Of a DNA stretch of 64,000 bases, positions 46,712 through 57,309 are shown piece by piece. The position numbers and the translations under genes are program-made. The DNA is from Cephalotus follicularis. Taxonomy: Eukaryota; Streptophyta; Magnoliopsida; Oxalidales; Cephalotaceae. The first letter of the stretch is position 1; each line of letters starts with the position of its first letter. Below the pieces are notes generated by a model. The model did not search any database. It was not told the origin of the DNA and worked only from the letters and a program-made list of their open reading frames with translations. Where the stretch lies: positions 1 through 64,000 of the forward strand of contig BDDD01006307.1 of NCBI GenBank assembly GCA_001972305.1, in the 5' to 3' direction.

Positions 46712-47219
46712 CCCTTGGTCTTTTTTTTTCTTGGCTTGGCAGAGGAAGAAGACCATTTGTGGCTTGGCTTGATTCTGAACGGGCTTTAATAGACATTTGG
46801 AGCATGAATTTGCTATTAGGCTTACAATGCTCAGCCTAATCTAGATAATAGCTCCAAGAAGGTAGCGCAAACGTCTACAATGTTTTTGTCTTTTCATTTT
46901 CCGCGCGTTACCTTTTCGCCTTTAATGCCTGATTTGATGGGTTTGATCTCAGCCGTTTAACCTTTCCGAGATCCAATGCTCTAGATTAGACCCATCGCCC
47001 TTTAAAAGGCATTGTCTTCCTTGAGAAGTCTCTTTACGCTCCCTTGAATCCCTAGAGTTCCTGATATCCCCAAATTTTCAATCAACTCTTCACCCAATCT
47101 TCTCCCAGAATTACTGGTGAGAAGCTTTTTGATTTTACTTATTTTTGAAACACAGTCTGGTCTTCCTCAGGGCTTCTCTCTGTCTGTTCATCTTCTCTCT
47201 CTCTATCTAGAAATCTCAA
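46712..47219 (+). promoter_or_regulatory. upstream region of the antisense transposon ORF
   Basis: Contains a TATA-like CTTTAAAAGGC at about 46990-47000 and a pyrimidine-rich leader with CTTCTCTCTCTCTATC before the ATG at 47220. If this is the 3' untranslated region of the minus-strand Tat element, the promoter drives transcription inward from the 3' LTR, opposite to the element. Confidence 0.4.
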
Positions 47220-49565
47220 ATGGCCAAAACCAAGCAAACCTCAGACGGGTCAACGACTCGGACGTGGCGAGCAGCCTGACCGGGGACATGACCATTGCCG
47301 AGCGTCCTTTAGATGCTGAGGTGGAGATGGATGCTGCTGCTACGAGTGCTCCTAGAACTACCTCTACCGGTGTGGGGACCTGAGTGTTTAGGGTCGAATT
47401 TGAAAAGAGCGTGTTCCGCCGAGAGAAAATGAAGGAATTAGTCAGGGAATTCTCCTTCCCGAGAGGTCTGGTCTATGATCTTCCCAACAATTCCAAAAAG
47501 GCAACTGAGTGTAGGCCTGGGCTTTTTCCGGTGTTTCTGGATGCTCTGGAGCACGGTTTGAGGTTCCCGCTTCTGCCTTTCGTTACCGAGGTCCTCGGGT
47601 ATTTTAGGATTCACCCTTCATTGTTCCAACCTCAATCCTGGGATTTCTGGTGGAGTGCTTGGAATCTGATGCGGACGCCACTGTCGGACTCTTCAAAGAG
47701 TTCCACATCCTAGCTTTTTCCCCTGGCAAGCGCGGGTACTATTTCAAGTCCCGTCCCAGGTTGATCAAGAAGCTTCTGGTGAATCCGACTAAATCCGTCA
47801 AGGGTTGGAGAGGGCGATACTTTCTCATTGAGAACCTCCCTAATTTCATTCCCTGCCCATGGTCGGATTCATTAGATATCCAAAATCTCAACAAGAGGTC
47901 AGAGCTATCAATGGCCGAGAAGGTTGACTTGTCAAAGTTTTCTGCTCTTGAGCCCGAGGATGTGAAAGACACCGTCTCGGAGGACCGCCTTCGTCAGGTT
48001 GGGCTGAGCATGTCCCTGGGTCGGCGATTCCGTCTGGATGAGGAGGAAGAATCTGCTGTCAGGACTGAGAGAGAGGGGGATGATGACAATTAGGACGAAC
48101 CCAAGGCTCGGCCCGTGGCCGAAGAAGAAATATGTATAAAGCTTTCGTCTCCTCCACCTTGAACTTTTGTATTTTTTTTCTTGTTTTACCATTTTCTTGC
48201 TATGCTTTTGATCTTGTAATTCCTGTGTCTTATGGCAGTGATGGCTCCTCGATGTAGCTTCGATGACTTCTTGAAGGTTAACAAGGTGGGGAAGCCAGCT
48301 TCTGATGAGGGATTGAAGCAAAAGGAGAAAACTGCTGCCGAGGGGCTAAGCAAAAGGAAAAGGCTACTCAGGTCGGGGGGAGCACTGCTACTGTTGCTGC
48401 TAAGAAAAAGGACAAGCGGCCTGCGGATGGACGTTCCCCGAGTGCTCTTCCTATCCCTCGGAGCAAGAAAAGTAGGAAGGGAAAAGAGACCGAGGACATC
48501 GCTGCTCTCGGTACGAGCCCTCAGAATCCCATTCTGCTGCCTGCTCCTTGGGACGTTAACTGTATGATCGAGGAGCTGGATTCCATGGGCGGTTCAAGTT
48601 TGAGCCTGAACACTCTCGGGGTTCCTTTTGCACTCAGTTCTCTGTGCTTCTTTCTCGATGAGATTAAAGCGATGAGGAACTAGACCAACGATAATTTGAT
48701 CCACAATTCCCTTCAGAGCCACTTTAGGGTAAGTGATTTATTCTATCTTCTTTCAAACATGCCTTTCGCTTTTCCTCTAACTCCTGTCCTTCTCTGGCAG
48801 GCTCTGAATGACACTCACCTATTGGCGGAGAACTTCTCAGTCATGCTCGAGAGGAATGACAAGTTGAGGGAAAAGGTAGAGGAGTTTGAGGAGATCGTTT
48901 GCTCGGCCAAGGCTCAGCTTGAGGAAGTCCTCAGGGTTCAGGAGTCTCTTGCTGAGGAGAAGAATAAGGACCTTGGGGAGAGGGATCAAATGCAGAAGGA
49001 CCTCTCACGCATCAGCGAGTTGTACTGTGGGGTGGAGTAGAAGTTCGAGGGCTACCGCAAAAGAGACAAAGAGTGGTTGGAGAAGGAAGTGGACAAGGCT
49101 CTGACGGAGTTCAAGTCCTCGGACGAATTCTACTGTTTGATAGAGGCCTTCGTAGAGGATTACAAGGCTTCTGAGGCTTTCGACGATGAAATTTTTAAGG
49201 AATCCGCCGAGTACTTCCGTTGAGGTTTCTACAGTTGTCGAAACTGGGTCTCATCTCTTCACCCTGAGGTTCCTTTGAAAGACATTGTCTACTAATCAGC
49301 TGCTAAGTCCTTTGACTTCTATCCTGAGGGCTACGAGGCAGAAGAGGAGAGAGTTGGGCTTGCTTTGGAAGAAGAGGCTCAACAAGAAGGCGAGGCACAA
49401 GGACATGGGTTCCCGGATATGACTATCCTCCCCTCTGTTCCTGTTGCAGACTCTATTTCTTTGGCTCCTCCTCCAAATCCTGATGCTCCCCGGCCTCTAA
49501 CCTTGGAACCCTTTGACGCTCCTCTTCCCGATGATGATCAGGAAGCTCCTCCTCCAGGGGCTTAG
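47220..49565 (+). pseudogene. putative gypsy-type transposon protein (PF04195-like) with coiled coil, broken
   Basis: From ATG 47220 (MAKTKQTSDGS) the frame shifts near 47270, then continues with RVEFEKSVFRREKMKELV (after a TGA at 47381), FPRGLVYDLP, PLLPFVTEVLGYFRIHPS and WDFWWSAW; it shifts again near 47650 to FKEFHILAF, RGYYFKSRP and WRGRYFLIEN. This is the N-terminal domain of the plant 'putative gypsy type transposon' family. Likely introns end at a GCAG near 48236 and span 48730-48800 (GTAAGT...GGCAG). The next exon encodes a long coiled coil (LEEVLRVQESLAEEKNKDLG), then an acidic, Pro-rich tail ending in DDDQEAPPPGA. Stops at 49039 and 49221 break it. AATAAAG near 49635 is a possible polyadenylation signal. 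It lies antisense to the LTR at 32779-33255, as in Tat/Retand-type elements. Confidence 0.72.
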
Positions 49566-50639
49566 CTTTAATAGTCTTGTTTTTTTTTCTCTTGTAATTT
49601 AGCTTTTGCAGCTTGTACTCTTTTACCAAGCATTAATAAAGAAAAGATTTTGTCATTAATATGTCTTTACTTTATGCTCTCTTATTTGCACTGTACGCTT
49701 GAGCTATTTCTGAGCGCTTTTATTTCCCTTGGGAAATTTCAAAGTATTAGAACCCGACTAATGCTTTATTCGAGCACTATAATTTCCCTTAGGAATTTTA
49801 ACTTAGTCCAACTTATAGACTTTATAATTTGGCCTTATAATTTTCAGACTTAATTACCCAAGCTTTCTAGTCCCCTTAGGACACCTTATTTCAAAGGCGC
49901 TTAGGCAATAGTACTTAGTCTTTGCGAGTTCCTGTGTGTTCGCGAACCAAGTTTTTCTGTCTCCTTAGGATCTTCAGTGAATGTTATCTCCTTAGGATCT
50001 TCTAAGAGTTTCTTAGGTATACTGGCCAACAAAGAATTCAAAACAACTATTTCTCGCCGGTACACTACTTGTAGGGAATTCCTTGCTTTATTCTAGAAAT
50101 AAAGTTATCGAACAAGAAACTTAACCCTATTACTATTAGTTAACTGTCGGTGCTACTTCCTTAGTGAAGTATTTCATTCCGCAAAAAAACATAATCAAAC
50201 AATTTTGTGAGCACATGATTAAAAGAAGTCACTTGACTACTTGACTCTTGTTTAATAGCGTGCAAGATCCCATACTCATTATACGAATTCAAGTCACACT
50301 ATCAGGTTTATACAATTATCTCGTTTTGTTACCACTTTTTGCCTTGTTGAAATCACTAATTAAATTTTCTTTACACATGTGAATTCTAGACACTAATTAC
50401 ATTCAATTCATTCGTTGTAGCTATTGGAAGACGGCTTAAGTAAAGGGCTAATCATCGGCTACCATGCCAGTTAGAAGAATAAAATCAAATAAATTAGATG
50501 CCGATTGGAGAAGTGTATCTCATTCATCGCTATTAGTGAAATATCACCTCTAGTCCTGAATCCCAAGGAGTATCACTATTGGGTTTGGTACTAAAAAATA
50601 GAATGGGACAGTTTTTGTAACACTGGAAAGTTGAACAAA
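49566..50639. other. non-coding; end of the Tat-type relic passing into unassigned DNA
   Basis: 49690-50030 repeats the phrase TTTCCCTTrGGAAATTT and CTCCTTAGGATCTTC, typical of retroelement spacer. From about 50050 to 50640 nothing was recognised; part may be mitochondrial DNA downstream of the cob relic. Confidence 0.4.
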
Positions 50640-51046
50640 CCCCTTATCCATTCTTGGATGGGAAAAGAAACTTCAGTCAACTAATATAGAAAACATGTTT
50701 CTTAAAGTTAAAAGCACCCTTTTGCATGTATAGATGTAAGGTGGGACGCCAGTAAAGCCAACACACATATAGAAACTGGTGCTATTGCAGCTACACCTAC
50801 CTATTTGTCGGGTATACTATGAAGAATGGCATGGATCGGTAGGAAATATCATTATGACGCAATATGAGGCTGGGTGGGCATCGGATTAGCATGTATATAA
50901 TTGTCGGGATTCCCCAAAAGATTAGGAGCATAAAAAATCCTAATGGAAAAAAGATAACAAAAGCTACCCAACCTACTAGATCCTTCATATAAAAATAAGG
51001 ATAAAAAGCAATTTTATCATCTTTGAATGGACACCAATGGACTATT
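50640..51046 (-). pseudogene. cob: mitochondrial cytochrome b (cob) relic, 3' part
   Basis: On the minus strand, 51000-50930 reads MKDLVGWVAFVIFF, the conserved cytochrome b segment before the C-terminal helices. Continuing with small frame changes it gives an IFYAPNLLGNPDNYI-like block, an ANPMPTQPHI-like block, WYFLPIHAILHSIPDK and GVAAIAPVSICVLAL, all recognisable as mitochondrial cob (complex III core). Beyond 50740 it diverges and has stops. It joins across the solo LTR 51047-53149 to 53150-53454, with the TSD CTATT falling inside the ALHQYGSN motif. Being frameshifted and in the nucleus it is a NUMT, not a functional gene. Confidence 0.78.
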
Positions 51047-53149
51047 TGTCACACCCCGTTATTTCGGTACCATCATTGACCAGCATATATGGTGATATCA
51101 GTATTAAACATACATTCCAGCATTTCATTTAACAGTTCATAAACAGTATGCGGAAGCAGTCAATAAGCCAGAATATATAAAAAAATACAAGTCTTCGCAC
51201 GCATCCCATACTACGTGCGGTTACAAGACAAAAATCCTTAACATAAGGAAACATCAGTAAAACGAGGTATGATTCGTTCGTTCAATACAGTACATAACAA
51301 CAATAAAATAACAACCTTAAATGATAAACAGAAGCTTTCCAAAGCTTCGGCGGCAAGCTCCGAATGTCCTTGCTCAATCTGTAATGGTAGGGGTTAGCCG
51401 TTGTCCTCACTTGGCTAAGCAGGAAGATAATGTATGCAGAAGAATATATAAATGCAATATGTATGACAGTTTATATAAAATAACATTTCAGTGAGCCAAT
51501 ATGTAAGCAATCATGCCAAGTGGCCATAAACAGTACATATGCAAAGATACCGCACAAGGGTACAATCAATTCATTCAGTGGTTTGGGTGTCGTATATCGC
51601 TAACTCCTAGCACAAATTGCGCACCACCTATCTATCACCCTATACACCGAGGATGATAAATCAGGTCAGTCACTACCGGCGTTGGCGGGTAGTTTAACAG
51701 TAATTCTGCAATTGTAGACAGTAGGGGTGATGCTCTGGCCAACTCCTGGCACACAGGATCACATCCATAATCAGTGATATCCTCCATCACTAACTATGGC
51801 AGTAACATAGACAATCAATTCAATCAGTACAATCAGTAATAATATTACATATGTAATCAATATGCAATATAAAGATGGTTTCTTTTAGAAATATATAACA
51901 GTTCAGTAATCGTACATCTCGTGTGAGGAAACGATATCAGTACAGTGGTGGTTTCCAATTTGGAAACAAAACAGTCGGTACCTCTCATGTAGGAGGAAAC
52001 GGTAGTTCTTTAACAATAAAAGTTCTTTTGAAGTGATAGCAATATCATAATCGTGCATATAGCACACAGTTGATTCAATAATTCGAATCTGAAACAGTAG
52101 GTGAAAATAGTATTTCACAAATCAATAGTTGATAAATCAGTAATGGAATTCAGTATTCCTTGTAAATATCATTATCTTGGTATAAGGACCAAAACGGGTT
52201 TCACTCTTGAAAACTTCTTATGCATGTTCAACTATTTTAATTCCTAATCTCTTGGTGAACAGCAGGTGTACATGCATACTATGAAGGAAAACAGTAGTTT
52301 GTTATGGAACTATCAACAACCTTTTAATCCATTTAGAGGTTACCTACTCATTTACTTGAGTTAAGTGCTACATTCCATATAATTCCATCATCTTAGAAGA
52401 TGTTAACCAACCCTTTTACAGTAGATTAAACATTCTCCTAACCTCAAAGTCAGCTTACAGCAGCACAGGAAGTTAGAATTCGAACTTACCGGGAATATTC
52501 AAGATCCCAAGTTCCCACTTTGAGCTTCAAGCTCCAAACTCCCCAATGCAAGCTTCCAATCAATCCAGCAACAATCCCTTCTTCTTTTAGTTTTTAACAA
52601 CACTCACAATCAGTCCTTTCACAGATGATATAGGCTCATCAATCTGGTATTTCGTCAGAGATCAATTGCTCTAATATTTCCCACTTTTCCTCTCACTCAC
52701 ATGACTTTGTTTCTTGCTAATTTCTTATCTTCCTTTCTTGATTCTTGCAGGTGGCAGGCTTGCAGGTTGTAGAGCACATGCAAGGGCTCTCCTTGCATGT
52801 CATGGCCGTTTATGCATGTCCCAGACACCTGTCATTAAGCATGCCACACCCCAACTTCAGTTGACACCTGCACAGACACATGTTCTGTCGAATTTACAGT
52901 CGACTGGATTCATGTGACAGTCGACTGTCCATTACACGCATCAGGCAGTCGACTGTTCCCCTGTGACAGTCGGCTGTCCTGGGTCAAATTAGGGTTTCAT
53001 AAGTTCGGTTTTCACTAAACGAACCGCCATTCATTCCAAATATAATTAAACACAAAAGAATATCATATTTGGACAATAATTCAATTAAAATGTATATTTT
53101 ATTTCAATAATTGGATCAATATACATCAATCGAAATTGCGGTTCCTACA
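51047..53149 (-). mobile_element. solo gypsy LTR inserted in the cob relic
   Basis: 2103 bases. Plus-strand ends TGTCACACCCCG and GGTTCCTACA, flanked by a perfect TSD CTATT (51042-51046 and 53150-53154). Orientation is minus because GGGGTGTGACA is the usual 3' LTR end. It shares its 3' end with the fragment at 11564-11747. No internal domain is present. Confidence 0.92.
52886..52980. repeat. cluster of CAGTCGACTG-type words in a gypsy LTR
   Basis: Three exact AGTCGACT words and one AGTCGGCT in 95 bases, in the 5' part of the minus-strand LTR (about 170-265 bases from its 5' end). The same word clusters at 276-350. Confidence 0.75.
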
Positions 53150-53454
53150 CTATTTGATCCATATTGATGCAATGCGGCCAAATGAGAAATATTGGCGCCT
53201 ACTAAAATAAAAGGGAGAAATGTTAAAGACTAAAAAAACAAGTTAATGTGGTATTGTCCATGGAGAAACCACCCAAAAGCCAAGTCACTATGGTACCTCC
53301 TACTATAACTCGCAGGATGTAGACCAAAAAAAATATGAAGGTGAACCACAATGAGAAATATACTTGCCATAATAGTAGCACCATTGAAATCACCACCCAC
53401 TGATAGTCCTTTGCCTGCAATCACGTTGTTGCCAAATAATCTGCAAGCCGCCAC
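53150..53454 (-). pseudogene. cob: mitochondrial cytochrome b (cob) relic, 5' part
   Basis: On the minus strand the segments read FLIVVHLHIFFGL and ASYS (cytochrome b helix B end), then, after an apparent deletion of about 50 codons and a frame change, GGTIVTWLLGGFSMDN, then LPFILVGANISHLAALHQYG running up to the TSD of the solo LTR. The order and wording match plant mitochondrial cob. At least two frameshifts are present. The sequence upstream of 53454 (on the minus strand) is not recognised as cob. Confidence 0.78.
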
Positions 53455-53730
53455 AAGCCAAAGGAAGCTTCTAGATTTTTGTTAGGAAATCTTAGATTTG
53501 CATTGATTCCTACCACTTTTGGCAACACGCACCACGCCAAGAGAATCATAGGATATCATTTCCGTCAGAGGCCCACATGTCGCTGTCAGCCGTCACATGC
53601 ACCGCCTTCCCTTGGTGGTCATTTTTCCATTTTTTCAGCAGCCTTCCCACGAGGTTCTGACATGTTTTGAAATCCCTAGCTCACTAAACTGACTGACAAA
53701 AAAGACAGTAGTATGCAAGTGAGTGTATGC
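53455..53730. other. unassigned spacer
   Basis: No gene or repeat recognised between the cob relic and the copia RT fragment. Confidence 0.5.
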
Positions 53731-54622
53731 TATGAAACAAAAGGTAGATGGAATTGTAGATAGGTTTAAAGCTCATTTGATTGTAAAAAGCTTTGCTCAA
53801 CATATGAGATTGATTAAAAAGAGACTTTTGCCCCTGTAACCAAAATGAACTATGTCATTCTATCAAGATTTTGTTTTCTTGTCCTGCAAATCTTGGGTGG
53901 TGCCTATAGTAGTTAGATGTTAAAAATGTTTTCCTTCATGGAGGTTTTCCATCTCATCTCACATAAGAAAAGGTGTGCAAGCTAAAGAAGGCATTGTAGG
54001 GATTGAAACAGTCATCGAGAGCATGGTTTGGTTGATTTCTCAAGGCTACGTTAGAGATTGGATACAAAAAAACCGGAGCATACTACGTTTGTTTGACAAG
54101 ACATGGAAAAAAAATAAGTATTCTCATTGTTTATGTGGATGACATAGTAGTGACGGGTAATGATGAGGCAGGGGTGTCCAGACTGAAATCTCACTTAATC
54201 AGCTAGGGAATTTGAAATCAAAGACCAGGGTTCGTTGAAGTACTTTCTTGGGAATGAAATGCCTAGATTTGATAATGGCATTTTTATCTCCTAGAGAAAG
54301 TATATGCTTGACCTTCTTAACGAGATTGACATATTGAATTGCAAACCTGCAAACTCTCCTATAGAAGGTACCCATCAATTCTATGGTGAGTGTGGTGTCT
54401 CAGTTGATAGAGAAAGGTATCAGATACTTGGATGGAAAATTGATATACTTATCTCATACCAGGCTAGATATTTTCTATGCAGTGAGTGTTGTTAGACAAT
54501 TCGTGCATGATCCACGGACACTTCATCTAGAGACCGTGTATGTACACCTGAAAAAGAGATCTGATTTTCGCATCCCGATCATTTGAGATTGGAAGCCTAT
54601 ACTTATGCAAATTGGGTAGGGT
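53731..54622 (+). pseudogene. Ty1/copia reverse transcriptase fragment, first part
   Basis: Heavily mutated RT in several frames: KVDGIVDRFKAHLIVK (53740), a LDVKNAFLHG-like block (about 53915), an LKQSSRAWFG-like block (about 54010), IVYVDDIVVTGNDEA (54134-54170, YVDD intact), YMLDLLNEIDILNCKPANSP (54300) and SHTRLDIFYAVSVV (54450). It is plus-oriented and continues at 56884 after removal of the solo LTR 54628-56878. No LTR of its own is recognised. Confidence 0.8.
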
Positions 54623-54627
54623 CTAAA

Positions 54628-56878
54628 TGTAACACCCCTTCCGAGACATAATCAAACATCCATTCGGTCTCTTATTTCATAAGTTGGGTACTAGTTAAAG
54701 CCTACACCATGCAGCAGAAAATCGTAAATACTTAAAACTTTCCTGCATATGTGCATGCATCCATTCAATTAGTCTTAAACATCAATACCATACATTACAG
54801 TCCAACATAAAACATACTATGTCCATGCAAACCCTTACAATTCTTTAACATGCATAACCATATTATCTTATACAATCCATATAATAAAACCATAAGAGAA
54901 ACCATCCATGGATCCATGCTCCTTGCATCCATACTGTCATTGATCTCTCCGTCCATGACCGTTACCACTGGCTCCTGATTCGTCTATACCTGAACACATA
55001 AGATGCCCTATCCTGAAGGATGGGTTAGCCAAACAGCCTCATAGAAATTCAACCCCTATACATATATATGAGCAGATTTCACAGATATAAATGCATGTCA
55101 TAGTATAATGCATGTATAATTGTGGTCAATGAATCCATATATATAACTGTCCCATACCGACATATATATAGACCATTAACTTAAGTATACACTCCTATTT
55201 ATACATCTATTAGACAATCAAGTGGTTAGCTAGATATATACATTATCTCATACCAGCATATATAATATAAGTGGTTAACCGAGCATAGCATCATTTGTAA
55301 GTCCAACCGGGCACAAGCTCAACTTGAACTAGTTGCCTACAAGTAGACCTATAGGAGCTCAACTAGTTACAGATCCATACATTCGTCCGTATCCGTAATG
55401 CTGCAGCATACCGTCACACAATCATCCGTACCATATCATGTCATCATGAGTCTAGAACCCTCCCCCGAATATGGCACAGGCTCGAGGCCTAGACATCTGG
55501 TGTCTACTGGTGGATTGATAGGAACTCACCGGACCTAGTTGCCTATTGGTAGATCAATAGGAGCTCAACTGGTCACGAGATCCATACCTTATCCATACAT
55601 GTGTCTAAATTCCCCTGAAGGTGCACAAGCTCTAGGATTAGACATCTAGTCATCTATCGGTAGACCGATACGAGCTCAACTAGAATTGGTTGCCTATTGG
55701 TGGACCAATAGGAGCTCAACCAATCACGTACCATGAAAACTCTATAGACTCTACCTTACCCTTACCCTTACCATACTGTCTTTAAAACCTGGGAAGAAAC
55801 CCAGCTGTAACATATCACATACCTAAGAGAGGTCCGGGAAGAAAACCATTGAAACCATGCTTTGAAAACATTTTAGAAAAATCTGTAGATTTAAGCAGCG
55901 ACGCTTAGAGAATAGGTGGCAACGCTTTGCACTAAGTATCAATAGTCTAGCTAGGAGTCATCGCTTAGGAGAGGCAGAAGGATTTTGAAATTCATTCCAA
56001 GGCTTAAGCGGCGAAGCTTAAAGGTTAAGCATCGTTGCTTAGCCAAACGCTTCCTAAGAGGGCCAAGTGTCAACGGTTTAAAACATTTCCCTTTTTAAAA
56101 CAAAGCCTAAGCGATGATGCTCACGGGCTGAACCTCGTCTCTTACCGCGTCAGAACCTTGGGTTCTTATTCAAAACTTTACAAAATCAATTCCATTCTTT
56201 AAATCCTTCAATTTTTGGTTAATTACAAGTCCTATTAACCATTTATATGCCATTAAAACCAATTTTAGTTCTTCAAATCCATTCTTTTCCATTTTAAGTT
56301 AAAAACCCCCTTTTGACCTAACTCTCTAACATTTCAATCCAAGAAAATTAGTCAATTTAAATTCATAAAAGCGTTTCATACATGTACATATATGTGTAAA
56401 TCATAGCATATTTAGGTAGAGAAGGTTTTTACCAAAGATTGAAGCTTGTTCTTGGCCTCTAGGTGGAGAAAAGTGAGAAAGAACTCAAGTTCTTGGTCAA
56501 TGGAGCTTCAATCTTGTGTCAATCAAGTCTATGATCAATCATATACCTATCCCCTATGATTTACTTCTTGAATATACTATTTTGGATGAGTTTTGAGAAT
56601 GTTTAGGTTAGAGAGAGAGAAAAAAATGGGAGTGAGAGAAGAGAGAAGAGAGAAAATGAATGAAATGGATTTTAGGGCTCTATTTATAGTTTCTCACTCA
56701 AATCTACCCCCATACATAATAAATACTGTAAACAGATATGCCATCATACCTTATGATTATTGAAAATACCCATATACCATCCATATCCATATGCATAAAC
56801 CCCATTCATAACATCTATATAACGTGCCATGTGATGCAAAATATCTAAAGTGTAAAGGGGTTTTTTCGGGGCATTACA
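54628..56878 (-). mobile_element. solo gypsy LTR inserted in the copia RT-RNase H fragment
   Basis: 2251 bases, TGTAACACCCC...GGGGCATTACA, with a perfect TSD CTAAA (54623-54627 and 56879-56883). On the minus strand a TATA box CTATAAATAG lies at about 56680-56689, followed by a CT-rich leader. Two internal word arrays: a TTGCCTATTGGTGGACCAAT/AGGAGCTCAAC phrase repeated at 55330-55740, and AAGCG(A/G)CGATGCTTA-type words at 55890-56150 (downstream of the TATA box). Confidence 0.92.
55890..56150. repeat. array of AAGC-GCGA-GCTTA words
   Basis: At least eight variants of a GCGACGCTTAG/TAAGCGGCGAAGCTTA phrase in 260 bases. The same word family occurs in plus orientation at 58110-58390. Confidence 0.7.
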
Positions 56879-56883
56879 CTAAA

Positions 56884-57302
56884 GAAAAAGAAGATCAACT
56901 TTCGGATATTGTGCAGATATGGGTGGCAACCTAGTCACAAAGGAAGAAACAAATTGTAATGTCGAGATCCAATGCAAAATCTGAGTACAAAGAAATGGCC
57001 CAAAGAGTTTGTGAACTATTATGGCTCAAGAGATTCTTGAGTGATCTAGGAGCGATACATGAAAGTTTTATAAGACTCTACTGCGGCAAAAAAGCGATAA
57101 TCAACATTGCTCACAATCCAGTACAACATGACATAATAAAATATATTCAGATCGATAGATTCTTCATCAAAGAAAAGTAGGATCAAAACGTAATTTATCT
57201 ACATTCTTTTTGTGAAATCAAAAGATCAACTAGCTGACATATTTCTAAGGGCATTAGAGTGTGTAGATTTTGACTCTATAATTTGCAAGTTGCTTTGATA
57301 CA
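56884..57302 (+). pseudogene. Ty1/copia RNase H fragment, second part
   Basis: Continues the RT fragment: DNLVTKEETNCNVE-like degenerate start, then SRSNAKSEYKEMAQRVCELLWLK (copia RNase H catalytic region), LYCGKKAIINIAHNPVQHD and IDRFFIKEK, then DQLADIFLRALECVDFDS in another frame to the end. Relative to copia RNase H, LYCDNKAAI reads LYCGKKAI, so a catalytic Asp is lost. Confidence 0.82.
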
Positions 57303-57309
57303 AACTGTT

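Noticed and set aside
53223..53454. Initial reading of the hydrophobic minus-strand frames near 50797-50988 and 53223-53454 as a small membrane-protein gene
   Set aside because: Joined across the solo LTR they read as frameshifted mitochondrial cytochrome b, which explains the hydrophobicity.
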